A DNA stretch of 64,000 nucleotides. Source: JARRKC01 sp037388505 (lineage in GTDB: Bacteria; Acidobacteriota; UBA6911; RPQK01; JAPXNP01). The notes beneath the pieces are model-generated. The model was not told the origin of the DNA, ran no database searches, and worked only from the letters and a program-made list of their open reading frames with translations. The translations under genes and the position numbers were made by a program. This document shows positions 52,367 through 59,396 of the stretch, piece by piece; the first letter of the stretch is position 1; every line of letters begins with the position of its first letter. The DNA lies in the NCBI GenBank assembly GCA_037388505.1, contig JARRKC010000001.1, positions 186,001 through 250,000 of the forward strand, written 5' to 3'.

Positions 52367-53539
52367 TCAGTAATATCGACCGATCATCGGGTGGTCCACG
52401 ATGGCACGCTTCAACTCCAGAGGATCGATGGCTCCCTTCTTCCGATAGGCGACGCGCCCACCCGGTTCTACCAGGAGCGTGTAAGGCAAAGCTCCGTCCC
52501 ACTCCGGGTCGACCGCGTCGATCAAAGCGTAGCGGTCGTCTTCGGAGAATATCAGATTGCGCACAGCCGAATGGTTACGATCCAGGAACTTGAGGGCGTC
52601 TTCCCGTTTCTCCGGCGTGTCCGCACTGAGCGAGACGAACTCGAAATCACGGTCCTTGTACATCCGGTGGATAACCACGAGTTCGGGATACTCGATGATG
52701 CAGGGCCCACACCAGGTCGCCCAGATGTTGACCAGACGCAGCTTGTCCGAGTCGTTGGCCAGCAACTGGCGAACGCCCTGAGCGTCCACCGACTCGAGGC
52801 TCACCGGACTCTCCTCCCACTCGCGGTTCACCTTCTCCCTCCAGGAGGTCTTCCAGGCCCACTTGGTCGAGCAGCCGAAGGACTTGGTCGTCGGGTTGGC
52901 GATTTCCTGTCCCGCGAGTATGGCATCGACGGCCGCTCGAAGATCCTCCGCATGACCCGTTCCCGGTTTCTCCGATCCATCCACGCGGCCCGTGTAGCGC
53001 AGCTTGCGGTCGCTGTCGAATACGAAGACGTGCGGCGTCGCGACGGGTCCGTAGGCAATCGAGACTTGCTCATCGTCACCGTCGTACAAGAAGGGAAAGT
53101 TGAACTGATGGTCCTTTGCGCGGATCTTCATTTCCTCATAGGTATCGCCCAGATCCGTGTAACCCAGTTCCCCATAGAGGAGGCCCAGCGGCGAATTGGG
53201 TGAAATCGCCACTGTGGACACACCCTTCGGCCGATAGTCGGCCACGAACGTCTTGATCCGCTCTTCGTAGGCCTGAGCCGTTGGACAGTGATTACAGGTA
53301 AAGATCACGACCAATACGGGTGCATCGCTGAAGTCGGACAGCGTGTAGAACTTGCCGTCGACTCCCGGCAGGCGGAACGCAGGGGCTGTGCTTCCGATCT
53401 CGAGGGTATTCACTTCGACTTCCGGCACTTCTTGAGGAGAGGCGACGAATGTTTCAGACTTCTCCGAAACAGAGCAGCTTCCGATCCCCAGCAGCGCCAA
53501 CGCAAGAACGACCGAGCTGACCCAAGGTTTGGCTGACAT
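52367..53539 (-). CDS. Lipoprotein with two thioredoxin-fold domains
   Basis: A 390-residue periplasmic lipoprotein (signal peptide to lipobox GIGSC, Cys22). The first domain (about 45-215) is AhpC/TSA-like with IFTCNHCPTAQAY (Cys82/Cys85), PVATPHVFVFD and the family-specific FGCSTKW. The second (about 245-390) is a TlpA/ResA type with NIWATWCGPC (Cys277/Cys280), LSADTPEKREDALKFLDRNH and PYTLLVEPGGRVAYRKKG. Both redox pairs are intact. It could relay electrons for thiol repair or cytochrome maturation in the periplasm. An in-frame ATG also lies three codons upstream. It is followed on the same strand, after 278 bases without a convincing gene, by the radical SAM gene. Confidence 0.85.
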   Translation of the reverse strand: MSAKPWVSSVVLALALLGIGSCSVSEKSETFVASPQEVPEVEVNTLEIGSTAPAFRLPGVDGKFYTLSDFSDAPVLVVIFTCNHCPTAQAYEERIKTFVADYRPKGVSTVAISPNSPLGLLYGELGYTDLGDTYEEMKIRAKDHQFNFPFLYDGDDEQVSIAYGPVATPHVFVFDSDRKLRYTGRVDGSEKPGTGHAEDLRAAVDAILAGQEIANPTTKSFGCSTKWAWKTSWREKVNREWEESPVSLESVDAQGVRQLLANDSDKLRLVNIWATWCGPCIIEYPELVVIHRMYKDRDFEFVSLSADTPEKREDALKFLDRNHSAVRNLIFSEDDRYALIDAVDPEWDGALPYTLLVEPGGRVAYRKKGAIDPLELKRAIVDHPMIGRYY

Positions 53540-53599
53540 AGCGATCAAAGCGTACCAGACAAACCCGAAAGTTCCGAGTTCCGAGGTTCGAGGAACTCT

Positions 53600-54766
53600 C
53601 TACAGCACCCGGAACACGCCCAGCTTGAGATACGCCGTTTCCGGCATGGTGGGGTGGATCGGATGATCCGGCGCCTGTTGACGCCTCTCCAGCAATTGAA
53701 GCTTCCGGCCGCATCGCTCCGCGGATTGCCGGACGATTTGATAGAAGATCTCTTCACGGAGATGGAGAGAACAGGACGCCGTCACCAGGATGCCCTCCGG
53801 CCTCAGAACTCGCGCCGCCAGTTCGTTGACCTTCTGATATGCCTTGCGGGCCCTCGGAATGTCCTTCTTGCGGGGAACGAATGAAGGGGGATCGAGGATG
53901 ACAACGTCAAAGCGCCGGCCGTCTTCCAGGCAGTGGTTCAGGAAACGGGAAACGTCTGCCTGCTCGAACCGGATCTCGGCATCGTTGAGCTCTGCGTTAC
54001 TGCGCGCGATGTCGAGCGCCGGACCGGACGCATCGACGGCCACGACCGAGGCGGCACCGGCTCGAACAGCGTTCAGCCCGAATCCGCCGGAATTGCAGTA
54101 GGCATCCAGTACTTCCCGTCCCCGGCATAGCTCTGCGACCACCCTCCGGTTGAACTTCTGATCGAGGAAGAAACCCGTTTTCTGACCCTCGAGGAGATCG
54201 ATCCGATACCGGATCCCATTCTCCCGAATCTCGATCGGTCCCGAGAGACTCCCGGCAAGGATCGACTTCTGCAGGGGCAACCCTTCATAGGTCCGGAGCT
54301 GTGCGTCGTTGCGTTCCACGACCGCTGCAGGTTGAAAGAGGGAGCCCAAGGCCTCGACGATGAGATCCCTGCGTCGCTCCATCCCGGCCGAAAGGATCTG
54401 GAGGACGAAGTGCTCACCATAGCGATCGACGACGAGACCCGGCAGGAAATCACTTTCGCCATAGACCAGACGATAGGACGTCTCGCCCTGCATGACCTGC
54501 TCCCTGAGACGAGCAGCCGTCGCAATGCGTTCCTGAAAGAACGCTCGGTCCATCTCCTCGACCCCGGCACCGAGCAGGCGTGCGCTGATGAGAGAATGCG
54601 GGTGGAAGAGGGCCGATCCGAGCGACTCGCCTCGACTCGTCACCACCTCGACGAGGTCGCCGGCTTGACTGCCGGAAGGCATGGCTGCGATCTCATTCGA
54701 GAAGACCCAGAGGTGCCCGGCTCGCAGACGACCTTCCTCGCGTGGCTTCAGAACGAGTTTTTGCAT
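53600..54766 (-). CDS. rlmI: RlmI-type 23S rRNA cytosine-5 methyltransferase
   Basis: A 388-residue SAM-dependent methyltransferase. The N-terminal PUA-like domain is LKPREEGRLRAGHLWVFSNEIA...GDLVEVVTSRGESLGSALFHPHSLISARLL. The EEHUD-like middle part has LVYGESDFLPGLVVDRYGEHFVLQILSAGME. The Rossmann domain shows GFFLDQKFNRRVVAELCRGREVLDAYCNSGGFGLNAVRAGAASVVAVDAS and DVVILDPPSFVPRKKD. The catalytic Cys is in LVTASCSLHL. It likely makes m5C1962. The start at 54766 is the first ATG matching the family N-terminus. It lies 7 bases after the SDR gene stop, so the two are coupled. Confidence 0.88.
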   Translation of the reverse strand: MQKLVLKPREEGRLRAGHLWVFSNEIAAMPSGSQAGDLVEVVTSRGESLGSALFHPHSLISARLLGAGVEEMDRAFFQERIATAARLREQVMQGETSYRLVYGESDFLPGLVVDRYGEHFVLQILSAGMERRRDLIVEALGSLFQPAAVVERNDAQLRTYEGLPLQKSILAGSLSGPIEIRENGIRYRIDLLEGQKTGFFLDQKFNRRVVAELCRGREVLDAYCNSGGFGLNAVRAGAASVVAVDASGPALDIARSNAELNDAEIRFEQADVSRFLNHCLEDGRRFDVVILDPPSFVPRKKDIPRARKAYQKVNELAARVLRPEGILVTASCSLHLREEIFYQIVRQSAERCGRKLQLLERRQQAPDHPIHPTMPETAYLKLGVFRVL

Positions 54767-54773
54767 GAGCGCA

Positions 54774-55697
54774 CTATTCGCGGATCCACTCGAGGGTCCG
54801 GCGAATGCCTTCCTCATAGGACGTGATCGGGTAGTCACCGATCAGATGATGCAGCTTCCGAGCATCCAGAATCGGCGGATGCATATAGAGGGAATAGAGC
54901 TCGCGCAAGGCCCGAACGTCCCGGTTGAACAGTCCGAAAACGGCGAGGAGGAGACGGTTGGCAACCCGGATCTTCGGTTCCCGGCCGCACAGCCTACCCG
55001 CGGTTTCGAACAGATCCCTTGGGATGACGGCACCCGGTCCGCTGACGTTCCAGCGTTCCCCGTAGGCTTCTTCGCGCAGGGCCAGTTCCACGATGGGAAA
55101 GCCCAAATCAGGGACATAGATCAGCTCGCGAGGACGATCCAGATTCCCGATCCAATTGGCGGGCTTGCCTGCTGCAATGGCACGCAGAGCCGGATTGACG
55201 AAGCCGATGTCGGCTTGTGGGCCGTAGAAATCAGGAAGGATGGCCACGGCCGCTCCGGCCATCTGAAACAGGTCTTCCTGTTCCATCCGGATTCGCGCTT
55301 TGAGCGACGTCGGATTACGCGGTCCGTCTTCCTTCACAGGATTCGAGCGGGCCGGTCCGTAGGACCAGAACGCACCCAGCAGAAGGCATCGTGCGTTTGC
55401 TTTGCGGGCCGCTTCGACGACGTTCCGTGTGATGACGAGGTGGTCGGGATATCGGTCAACGGGAAGCCCAACGCAATGGAACAGAAGATCACATGTCTCG
55501 ACCGCCCGGCTGGCCGCTTCCGGATCCATCAAATCCGCCGGAACGATCTCCACGTCGAGCCCTCTAAAGCGGGCTTCCAAGTGTTCACGACTGCGGGAAA
55601 CCACACGAACGTGGATTTGCCGTCGCAACAATTCCCGCGTCAGGTAGAATCCGGTGGCACCCGTTGCTCCCAGGACAGCTGCCTTGTCGATTTGCAT
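54774..55697 (-). CDS. NAD(P)-dependent SDR / epimerase-like protein
   Basis: A 307-residue atypical short-chain dehydrogenase. The nucleotide motif is AAVLGATGATGFYLTRELLRRQIHVRVVSRS. DLLFHCVGLPVDRYPDHLVITRNVVEAARKANARCLLLGAFWSYGPAR and LPDFYGPQADIGFVNPALRAIAAGKPANWIGNLDRPRELIYVPDLGFPIVELALREEAYGERWNVSGPG follow. The catalytic Tyr-x-x-x-Lys is not obvious in its usual place, so it may be a sensor or isomerase-like member rather than a classic epimerase. It is upstream of the RlmI gene in one transcript. GGGAGG abuts the ATG. The gap 55698-55993 upstream holds only degenerate CGCAGAGCCGCGGAGTACGC-type repeat DNA. Confidence 0.82.
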   Translation of the reverse strand: MQIDKAAVLGATGATGFYLTRELLRRQIHVRVVSRSREHLEARFRGLDVEIVPADLMDPEAASRAVETCDLLFHCVGLPVDRYPDHLVITRNVVEAARKANARCLLLGAFWSYGPARSNPVKEDGPRNPTSLKARIRMEQEDLFQMAGAAVAILPDFYGPQADIGFVNPALRAIAAGKPANWIGNLDRPRELIYVPDLGFPIVELALREEAYGERWNVSGPGAVIPRDLFETAGRLCGREPKIRVANRLLLAVFGLFNRDVRALRELYSLYMHPPILDARKLHHLIGDYPITSYEEGIRRTLEWIRE

Positions 55698-55993
55698 CCT
55701 CCCATAATGCCAGACAGACCAGTCGCCACAAAACCGGACTCTGCGACCTGCACTTCGACGGCGCGTGACCGAGATCCTGTGAAATCCGCCTCGACCCTGG
55801 TATTCGTCCGTTGAGGTCGACAGAACCGATTTCGCTCATGGAAGGCGCTATGGACGCCAAGGGCTCCGAAAGAGAGAAATCCCTTGCGTACTCCGCGGCT
55901 CTGCGCGAGATCGAGTGGCCAAGGTTAGGCGCTGTTGCCGAGCGCCGGACCAGATCGGGGCCGAGACCGTTTGGGCCGGGCCGTATTTCTGCC

Positions 55994-56686
55994 TCAGCCC
56001 CCCAGTCCACTGAGCCCGGTAGTGAGGGCCCCAACGGCCGTCTGGAACAACCAGACCGAGACAACCACCCAGCCGGACTTCCAGCGGCTGAACCCGTTCA
56101 TGGAGGCGATCCCGATGACCAGCAGGACGATGAACCAGATTTGGAAGAGGTTGATGCTGTTCAGCAATGTGAACCAGCCCAGACCGACATCCCGAAAGAT
56201 CAGTGTCAATCCGAGCGCCGGGACGAGGTCGAAGGGCCTCTGGATGTTTTCGAGCCCCTTGAGCAGCATCACGGTCAATCCGACCGACCATTCGGCCACC
56301 AGTGCAATTGATGCGAAGGCGACCAGAGAATAGGCTTGGCGAAAGCGCATCCGGCCATTCGCAAGGATCGAGACGAGATAGAGAAGCCCGGCCAGGATCA
56401 CCCACTTCACGAGCATGGACAGCGGGGAGAACAGGGCCGAAAACAGACTGATCCGGTGTGTCAAGGCAAGCACCTGTTGGGCCTGTTCCGGATCGAGACT
56501 GTCCGGCATCGACAGCCGTGCGACATGCTCGGCGAAGGGCATCGAGAACCAGTTGACCAACATAGCCGATACCGAAAAGACCAGCACCGGCAGAAGCAGC
56601 GGGGCATGTCTGGCGAGTGCCTCCACACCACGGGCCGGAGACCAAATCACATCAATCAACGTCCGAAACTGATTCCCGACCTTCAC
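55994..56686 (-). CDS. YIP1-family membrane protein
   Basis: A 230-residue protein with five hydrophobic helices after an amphipathic start, FRTLIDVIWSPARGVEALARHAPLLLPVLVFSVSAMLVNWF. That start is characteristic of bacterial YIP1/DUF-type membrane proteins (WxPxxxF-like entry). Later helices are MLVKWVILAGLLYLVSILA, YSLVAFASIALVAEWSVGLTVMLL and LFQIWFIVLLVIGIASMNGF. The function is unknown in bacteria. It starts with GTG at 56686, overlapping the TGA of the thioredoxin-like gene by four bases, so the pair is translationally coupled. Confidence 0.82.
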   Translation of the reverse strand: MKVGNQFRTLIDVIWSPARGVEALARHAPLLLPVLVFSVSAMLVNWFSMPFAEHVARLSMPDSLDPEQAQQVLALTHRISLFSALFSPLSMLVKWVILAGLLYLVSILANGRMRFRQAYSLVAFASIALVAEWSVGLTVMLLKGLENIQRPFDLVPALGLTLIFRDVGLGWFTLLNSINLFQIWFIVLLVIGIASMNGFSRWKSGWVVVSVWLFQTAVGALTTGLSGLGG

Positions 56687-57195
56687 TGTTCACCTCCCTG
56701 ATCGATGTGCCGCCACACAATGGCGTCGGCGTTCCACCCGATGGCGGTTTCGATAATTCCCCCGTCGCTGTCGACGACCAAGACGGAGGGCACCTGCCAG
56801 ATTTCGAATGCCTGGAATATTCGCCCGTCACGATCGAGCACAACCTGAAAGGGCGGATCGAGTGACCTCAGGAGTTCGCACGGAGCCCGGCTGATCAAGG
56901 TCACCGACGGGCCGCGCTCCGGCTGTTCGGTAGAGGCCGAACGCCGACTCAGTTCCTCCATCAGCTCGCCGCACGTCGGGCACTGACAGTCGACGAAGAC
57001 GACCACGGACTCGGACGTGTCAGGTCGGACAAGGTGTGACACCAGAGCCAACGCGCCTCCGGGCAGATGTTCGCCGGCTTCGAGTCGGTCTCCCCAGAAA
57101 ACCGCACTTCCCCACAGGTAGAACAGCACTGCAAGAGCCGACACGATCGCCAGCAGGGCCGCACCGCTCCAAACCCGAACCCATCGGACCGCCAT
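56683..57195 (-). CDS. Membrane-anchored thioredoxin-like protein
   Basis: A 170-residue protein with one N-terminal membrane helix (VWSGAALLAIVSALAVLFYLWG) and a periplasmic thioredoxin-like domain. SVVVFVDCQCPTCGELMEELSRRSA carries the CPTC redox pair, with an additional Cys two residues earlier. FQVVLDRDGRIFQAFEIWQVPSVLVVDSDGGIIETAIGWN contains the cis-Pro loop (VPSVLVV). It is probably a thiol-disulfide exchange protein. It heads a two-gene unit with the YIP1 protein. A near-perfect sigma54 -24/-12 sequence lies 17-32 bases before its ATG. Confidence 0.82.
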   Translation of the reverse strand: MAVRWVRVWSGAALLAIVSALAVLFYLWGSAVFWGDRLEAGEHLPGGALALVSHLVRPDTSESVVVFVDCQCPTCGELMEELSRRSASTEQPERGPSVTLISRAPCELLRSLDPPFQVVLDRDGRIFQAFEIWQVPSVLVVDSDGGIIETAIGWNADAIVWRHIDQGGEQ

Positions 57196-57211
57196 CTCAG
57201 CCTCTATTCAC

Positions 57212-57227
57212 AGCAGGTCCCGTGCCA
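57212..57227 (-). promoter_or_regulatory. Candidate sigma54 promoter before the thioredoxin/YIP1 pair
   Basis: The minus strand reads TGGCACGGGACCTGCT: a perfect TGGCACG -24 box and CTGCT (consensus TTGCW) at the right spacing. The predicted start near 57201 leaves only about six bases before the ATG at 57195 and would cut off the GAGG ribosome site. Either the message is leaderless or the match is fortuitous. No gene is seen in 57228-57480. Confidence 0.35.
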
Positions 57228-57480
57228 GGTTTCGGTGTTCAGCTAAGCTGTTAGAATGATGGCATTTAGGCAGAGCATAACTATCGAACGAAGGAAGAAA
57301 ATCCTCAACTCGCCCAGACTAATAGTCCGCATGTGTGTGTGACTAGTGGGATCACCGTCTCCGGTTGTCGCGCCCCCGAACGAAGGGTCCTTGGGCCATC
57401 CTTACGGACGCCCCGGCTTCGACGGCTCGTCCCGCCATTCCGGCAACCACCGCCTCAGAACTCGGACAATCGGAGATGCC

Positions 57481-57795
57481 CTACTCGGGCACGACGTCGT
57501 AGGCCCGGACCTTCGCCCAAGCTGCTTCGTTGCGGTGGATGAACTTCAAGTGTTCATCGGAGTTCTGGTACGTGTCGTGACCGGCCTGGTCATCGAAGTG
57601 GACCACCAGACCGATCTGGTAGCTGTTGTCGACGACCCCTCGGGGTGTCCCGGCCGGCCCACCGACCGCCAGGAAGCGAACGGTCGGGATCGAGCCCAAC
57701 AATTCTCTGCAGTCATTGATGATCTGCCGTTTGGCCGCCTCGGTGGCGCCGGGTTTGAGCCAGAAAAGGACCGTGTGAATGAATCCGGGTTGCAT
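57481..57795 (-). CDS. Dabb-family stress-responsive barrel protein
   Basis: A 104-residue dimeric alpha/beta-barrel (Dabb) protein. FIHTVLFWLKPGATEAAKRQIINDCRELLGSIPTVRFLAVGGPAGTPRGVVDNSYQIGLVVHFDDQAGHDTYQNSDEHLKFI is the typical pattern, with the Dabb HxVxFxxK start and the YQxxxxHxxF end. Related plant and bacterial proteins are stress-induced or catalyse polyketide cyclisations; the role here is unknown. The ATG at 57795 follows AGGAAGGAGCTGATC. It stands alone between repeat regions. Confidence 0.9.
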   Translation of the reverse strand: MQPGFIHTVLFWLKPGATEAAKRQIINDCRELLGSIPTVRFLAVGGPAGTPRGVVDNSYQIGLVVHFDDQAGHDTYQNSDEHLKFIHRNEAAWAKVRAYDVVPE

Positions 57796-57804
57796 GATCA
57801 GCTC

Positions 57805-57945
57805 CTTCCTATGGGACAGCCTGGGACGTATGGGACCTATCGGACATATGAGACTCGTGGACCAATGATTGCGTCGTCACACAAGGGGGATTGTCGCATA
57901 GGTCCCATGGGTCTCATAAGTCCCCGGCTGTCCCACAGGTTCGGA
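57805..57945. repeat. Inverted pair of CTATGGGAC minisatellites
   Basis: The left arm (57808-57863) carries CCTATGGGACAGCCTGGGAC and further TATGGGAC units. The right arm (57893-57941), read backwards, carries CCTGTGGGACAGCCGGGGAC and ATGGGACC units. The arms are about 80 percent alike by eye over 40 bases and separated by about 30 bases. They form a long imperfect hairpin just upstream of the Dabb gene. Confidence 0.7.
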
Positions 57946-58013
57946 CGTAGACGTCGGTGCCGGCGAGCCGCCGGAACTTGAATAGGTGAGACGCACGTAG
58001 CCCGACCCACCGC

Positions 58014-58245
58014 ATTCAAACAAGCTGGATATCCTACCCGTGCTCCCGTCCTCCGGTTCTCCCGTCCTCCCGTCCTCCGGTTCTCCCGGTCTCACCGGTT
58101 CACCCTCGGAGCTCAGACTGGACAACGCTCGAGAGATCGCGGCCGCAGTCGGCGACAAGCTCGAAGCCAATCCTACTCGCGCTCCCGCCTTTCGGCACTC
58201 CAGCTCCCAGCTTCGAGCTTCCAGCTTCTTCTCCTCAGATTCCCG
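58014..58245 (-). repeat. Two tandem composite intergenic repeats, minus orientation
   Basis: Read on the minus strand from 58245, an AGCTGGGAGCTGGAG array precedes GAGTAGGATTGGC. GAGCTTGTC, GCGGCCGCGATC and GAGCGTTGTCCA come next. CTGAGCTCC, CGGTGAGACCGGGAGAAC, GGAGGACGGGAGAACC array units and GGGTAGGATATCC follow. Two GTAGGAT modules in one run show that the element can be tandemly joined. The array starts eight bases past the transaldolase stop. Confidence 0.75.
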
Positions 58246-59371
58246 ACGCCACCGTTCCGGCCTTCCCCAACTCCGTTCTCAGCGTCTTCATGAGGTCGTC
58301 ATACGGCTTGTTGAACTTCTCGACGCCTTCGTCTTCCAACTGCTGCGTGACCTCGTCGATGTCGATCTCGAGCTTGGGCAGAACATCGAAGGCACGACGT
58401 GCCTTCTGGACCTCATCCTCGAGACGCATCTTGGGATCTCCATGGTCACGGTAGGCGTCTAGTGTATTCATCGGAACCGTGTTGACGGTATTGGGCCCGA
58501 TCAGCGGCTCGACGTACTTGACGTCGCTGTAGTCGGGGTTCTTGGTGCTGGTACTGGCCCAGAGCAGCCTCTGCGGACGGGCGCCCCGGTCGCTCAGTTT
58601 TCCAAACCGCTTGTCGCCGTAGATCTGTTTGTAGATCTGGTAGGCGAGCTTGGCGCTCGCGATGGCGGTCTCGCCGCGGAATTCCTTCGCCAGCGGAGCA
58701 TGGCTTCCGCCCTCCTTCATGATCTTCTCGAGCATGGGGTCGACGAGAACATCGATGCGGCTCAAGAAGAAGCTGGCAACGGACGCCACGTTGGTCACTG
58801 AGCCTCCCTTCTTCAGCCGATCCTCCAGACCCGAGAGATAGGCGTCGGCCACCTTGCGATATCGAGGCAGACCGAACAGGAGGGTGACGTTCACGTTGAT
58901 TCCTTCACTGATCAAGCGGCGGATTGCCGGCAGACCTTCGAGAGTCGCCGGCACTTTGATGAAGATGTTCGGTCGATCGAGCGTCTTCCACAAACGGCGG
59001 GCTTCGTCGACGGTCCCCTCGGTGTCATGCGCCAGATGCGGAGAGACTTCATAGCTGACATAGCCGTCGTGGCCCTTCGTCTCATCATAGACGGAGCGGA
59101 ATACGTCGGCCGCCATCTGGACGTCCTGGACCGTCAGCCTTTCGTAAGCCTCCTCCGTTGAACAACCCTTCTCGGCCAACCGCCTGATCGGCTCCATGTA
59201 GTGGTCGCTTTCCGATATCGCCTCGTCGAAGATCTTCGGATTCGAGGTCATCCCCCGCAGGCTGTCTTCACGAACCAACTTCTCCAGCTTCCCGCTCGTC
59301 ATGAGGTCGCGACGAATGAAATCCAGCCAGATGGATTGTCCCAGTTCACTCAGCTTTCTCAGTGGGTTCAT
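58235..59371 (-). CDS. tal: Transaldolase
   Basis: A 378-residue transaldolase of the long bacterial subclass. It has GQSIWLDFIRRDLM, LRGMTSNPKIFDEAISES, YEVSPHLAHDTEGTVDEARRLWKTLDRPNIFIKVPATLEGLPAIRRLISEGINVNVTLLFGL, with the Schiff-base Lys in FIKVPAT. VASFFLSRIDVLVDPML and RLLWASTSTKNPDYSDVKYVEPLIGPNTVNTVP follow. It exchanges a three-carbon dihydroxyacetone unit in the non-oxidative pentose phosphate pathway. AAAGGGGAATCACTG fixes the start at 59371. It lies 25 bases after transketolase, forming a dedicated pathway operon. Confidence 0.95.
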   Translation of the reverse strand: MNPLRKLSELGQSIWLDFIRRDLMTSGKLEKLVREDSLRGMTSNPKIFDEAISESDHYMEPIRRLAEKGCSTEEAYERLTVQDVQMAADVFRSVYDETKGHDGYVSYEVSPHLAHDTEGTVDEARRLWKTLDRPNIFIKVPATLEGLPAIRRLISEGINVNVTLLFGLPRYRKVADAYLSGLEDRLKKGGSVTNVASVASFFLSRIDVLVDPMLEKIMKEGGSHAPLAKEFRGETAIASAKLAYQIYKQIYGDKRFGKLSDRGARPQRLLWASTSTKNPDYSDVKYVEPLIGPNTVNTVPMNTLDAYRDHGDPKMRLEDEVQKARRAFDVLPKLEIDIDEVTQQLEDEGVEKFNKPYDDLMKTLRTELGKAGTVASGI

Positions 59372-59396
59372 CAGTGATTCCCCTTTCTCCAGTCCT

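Noticed and set aside
52195..52593. A plus-strand frame starting in the gap before the lipoprotein end, considered as a radical SAM substrate peptide
   Set aside because: No RBS, runs antisense into the thioredoxin gene and is not next to the radical SAM start in a convincing way.
57256..57343. A 28-codon plus-strand frame after TAGAAT
   Set aside because: No ribosome site, no family and basic low-information sequence; a promoter-like box alone is not enough.
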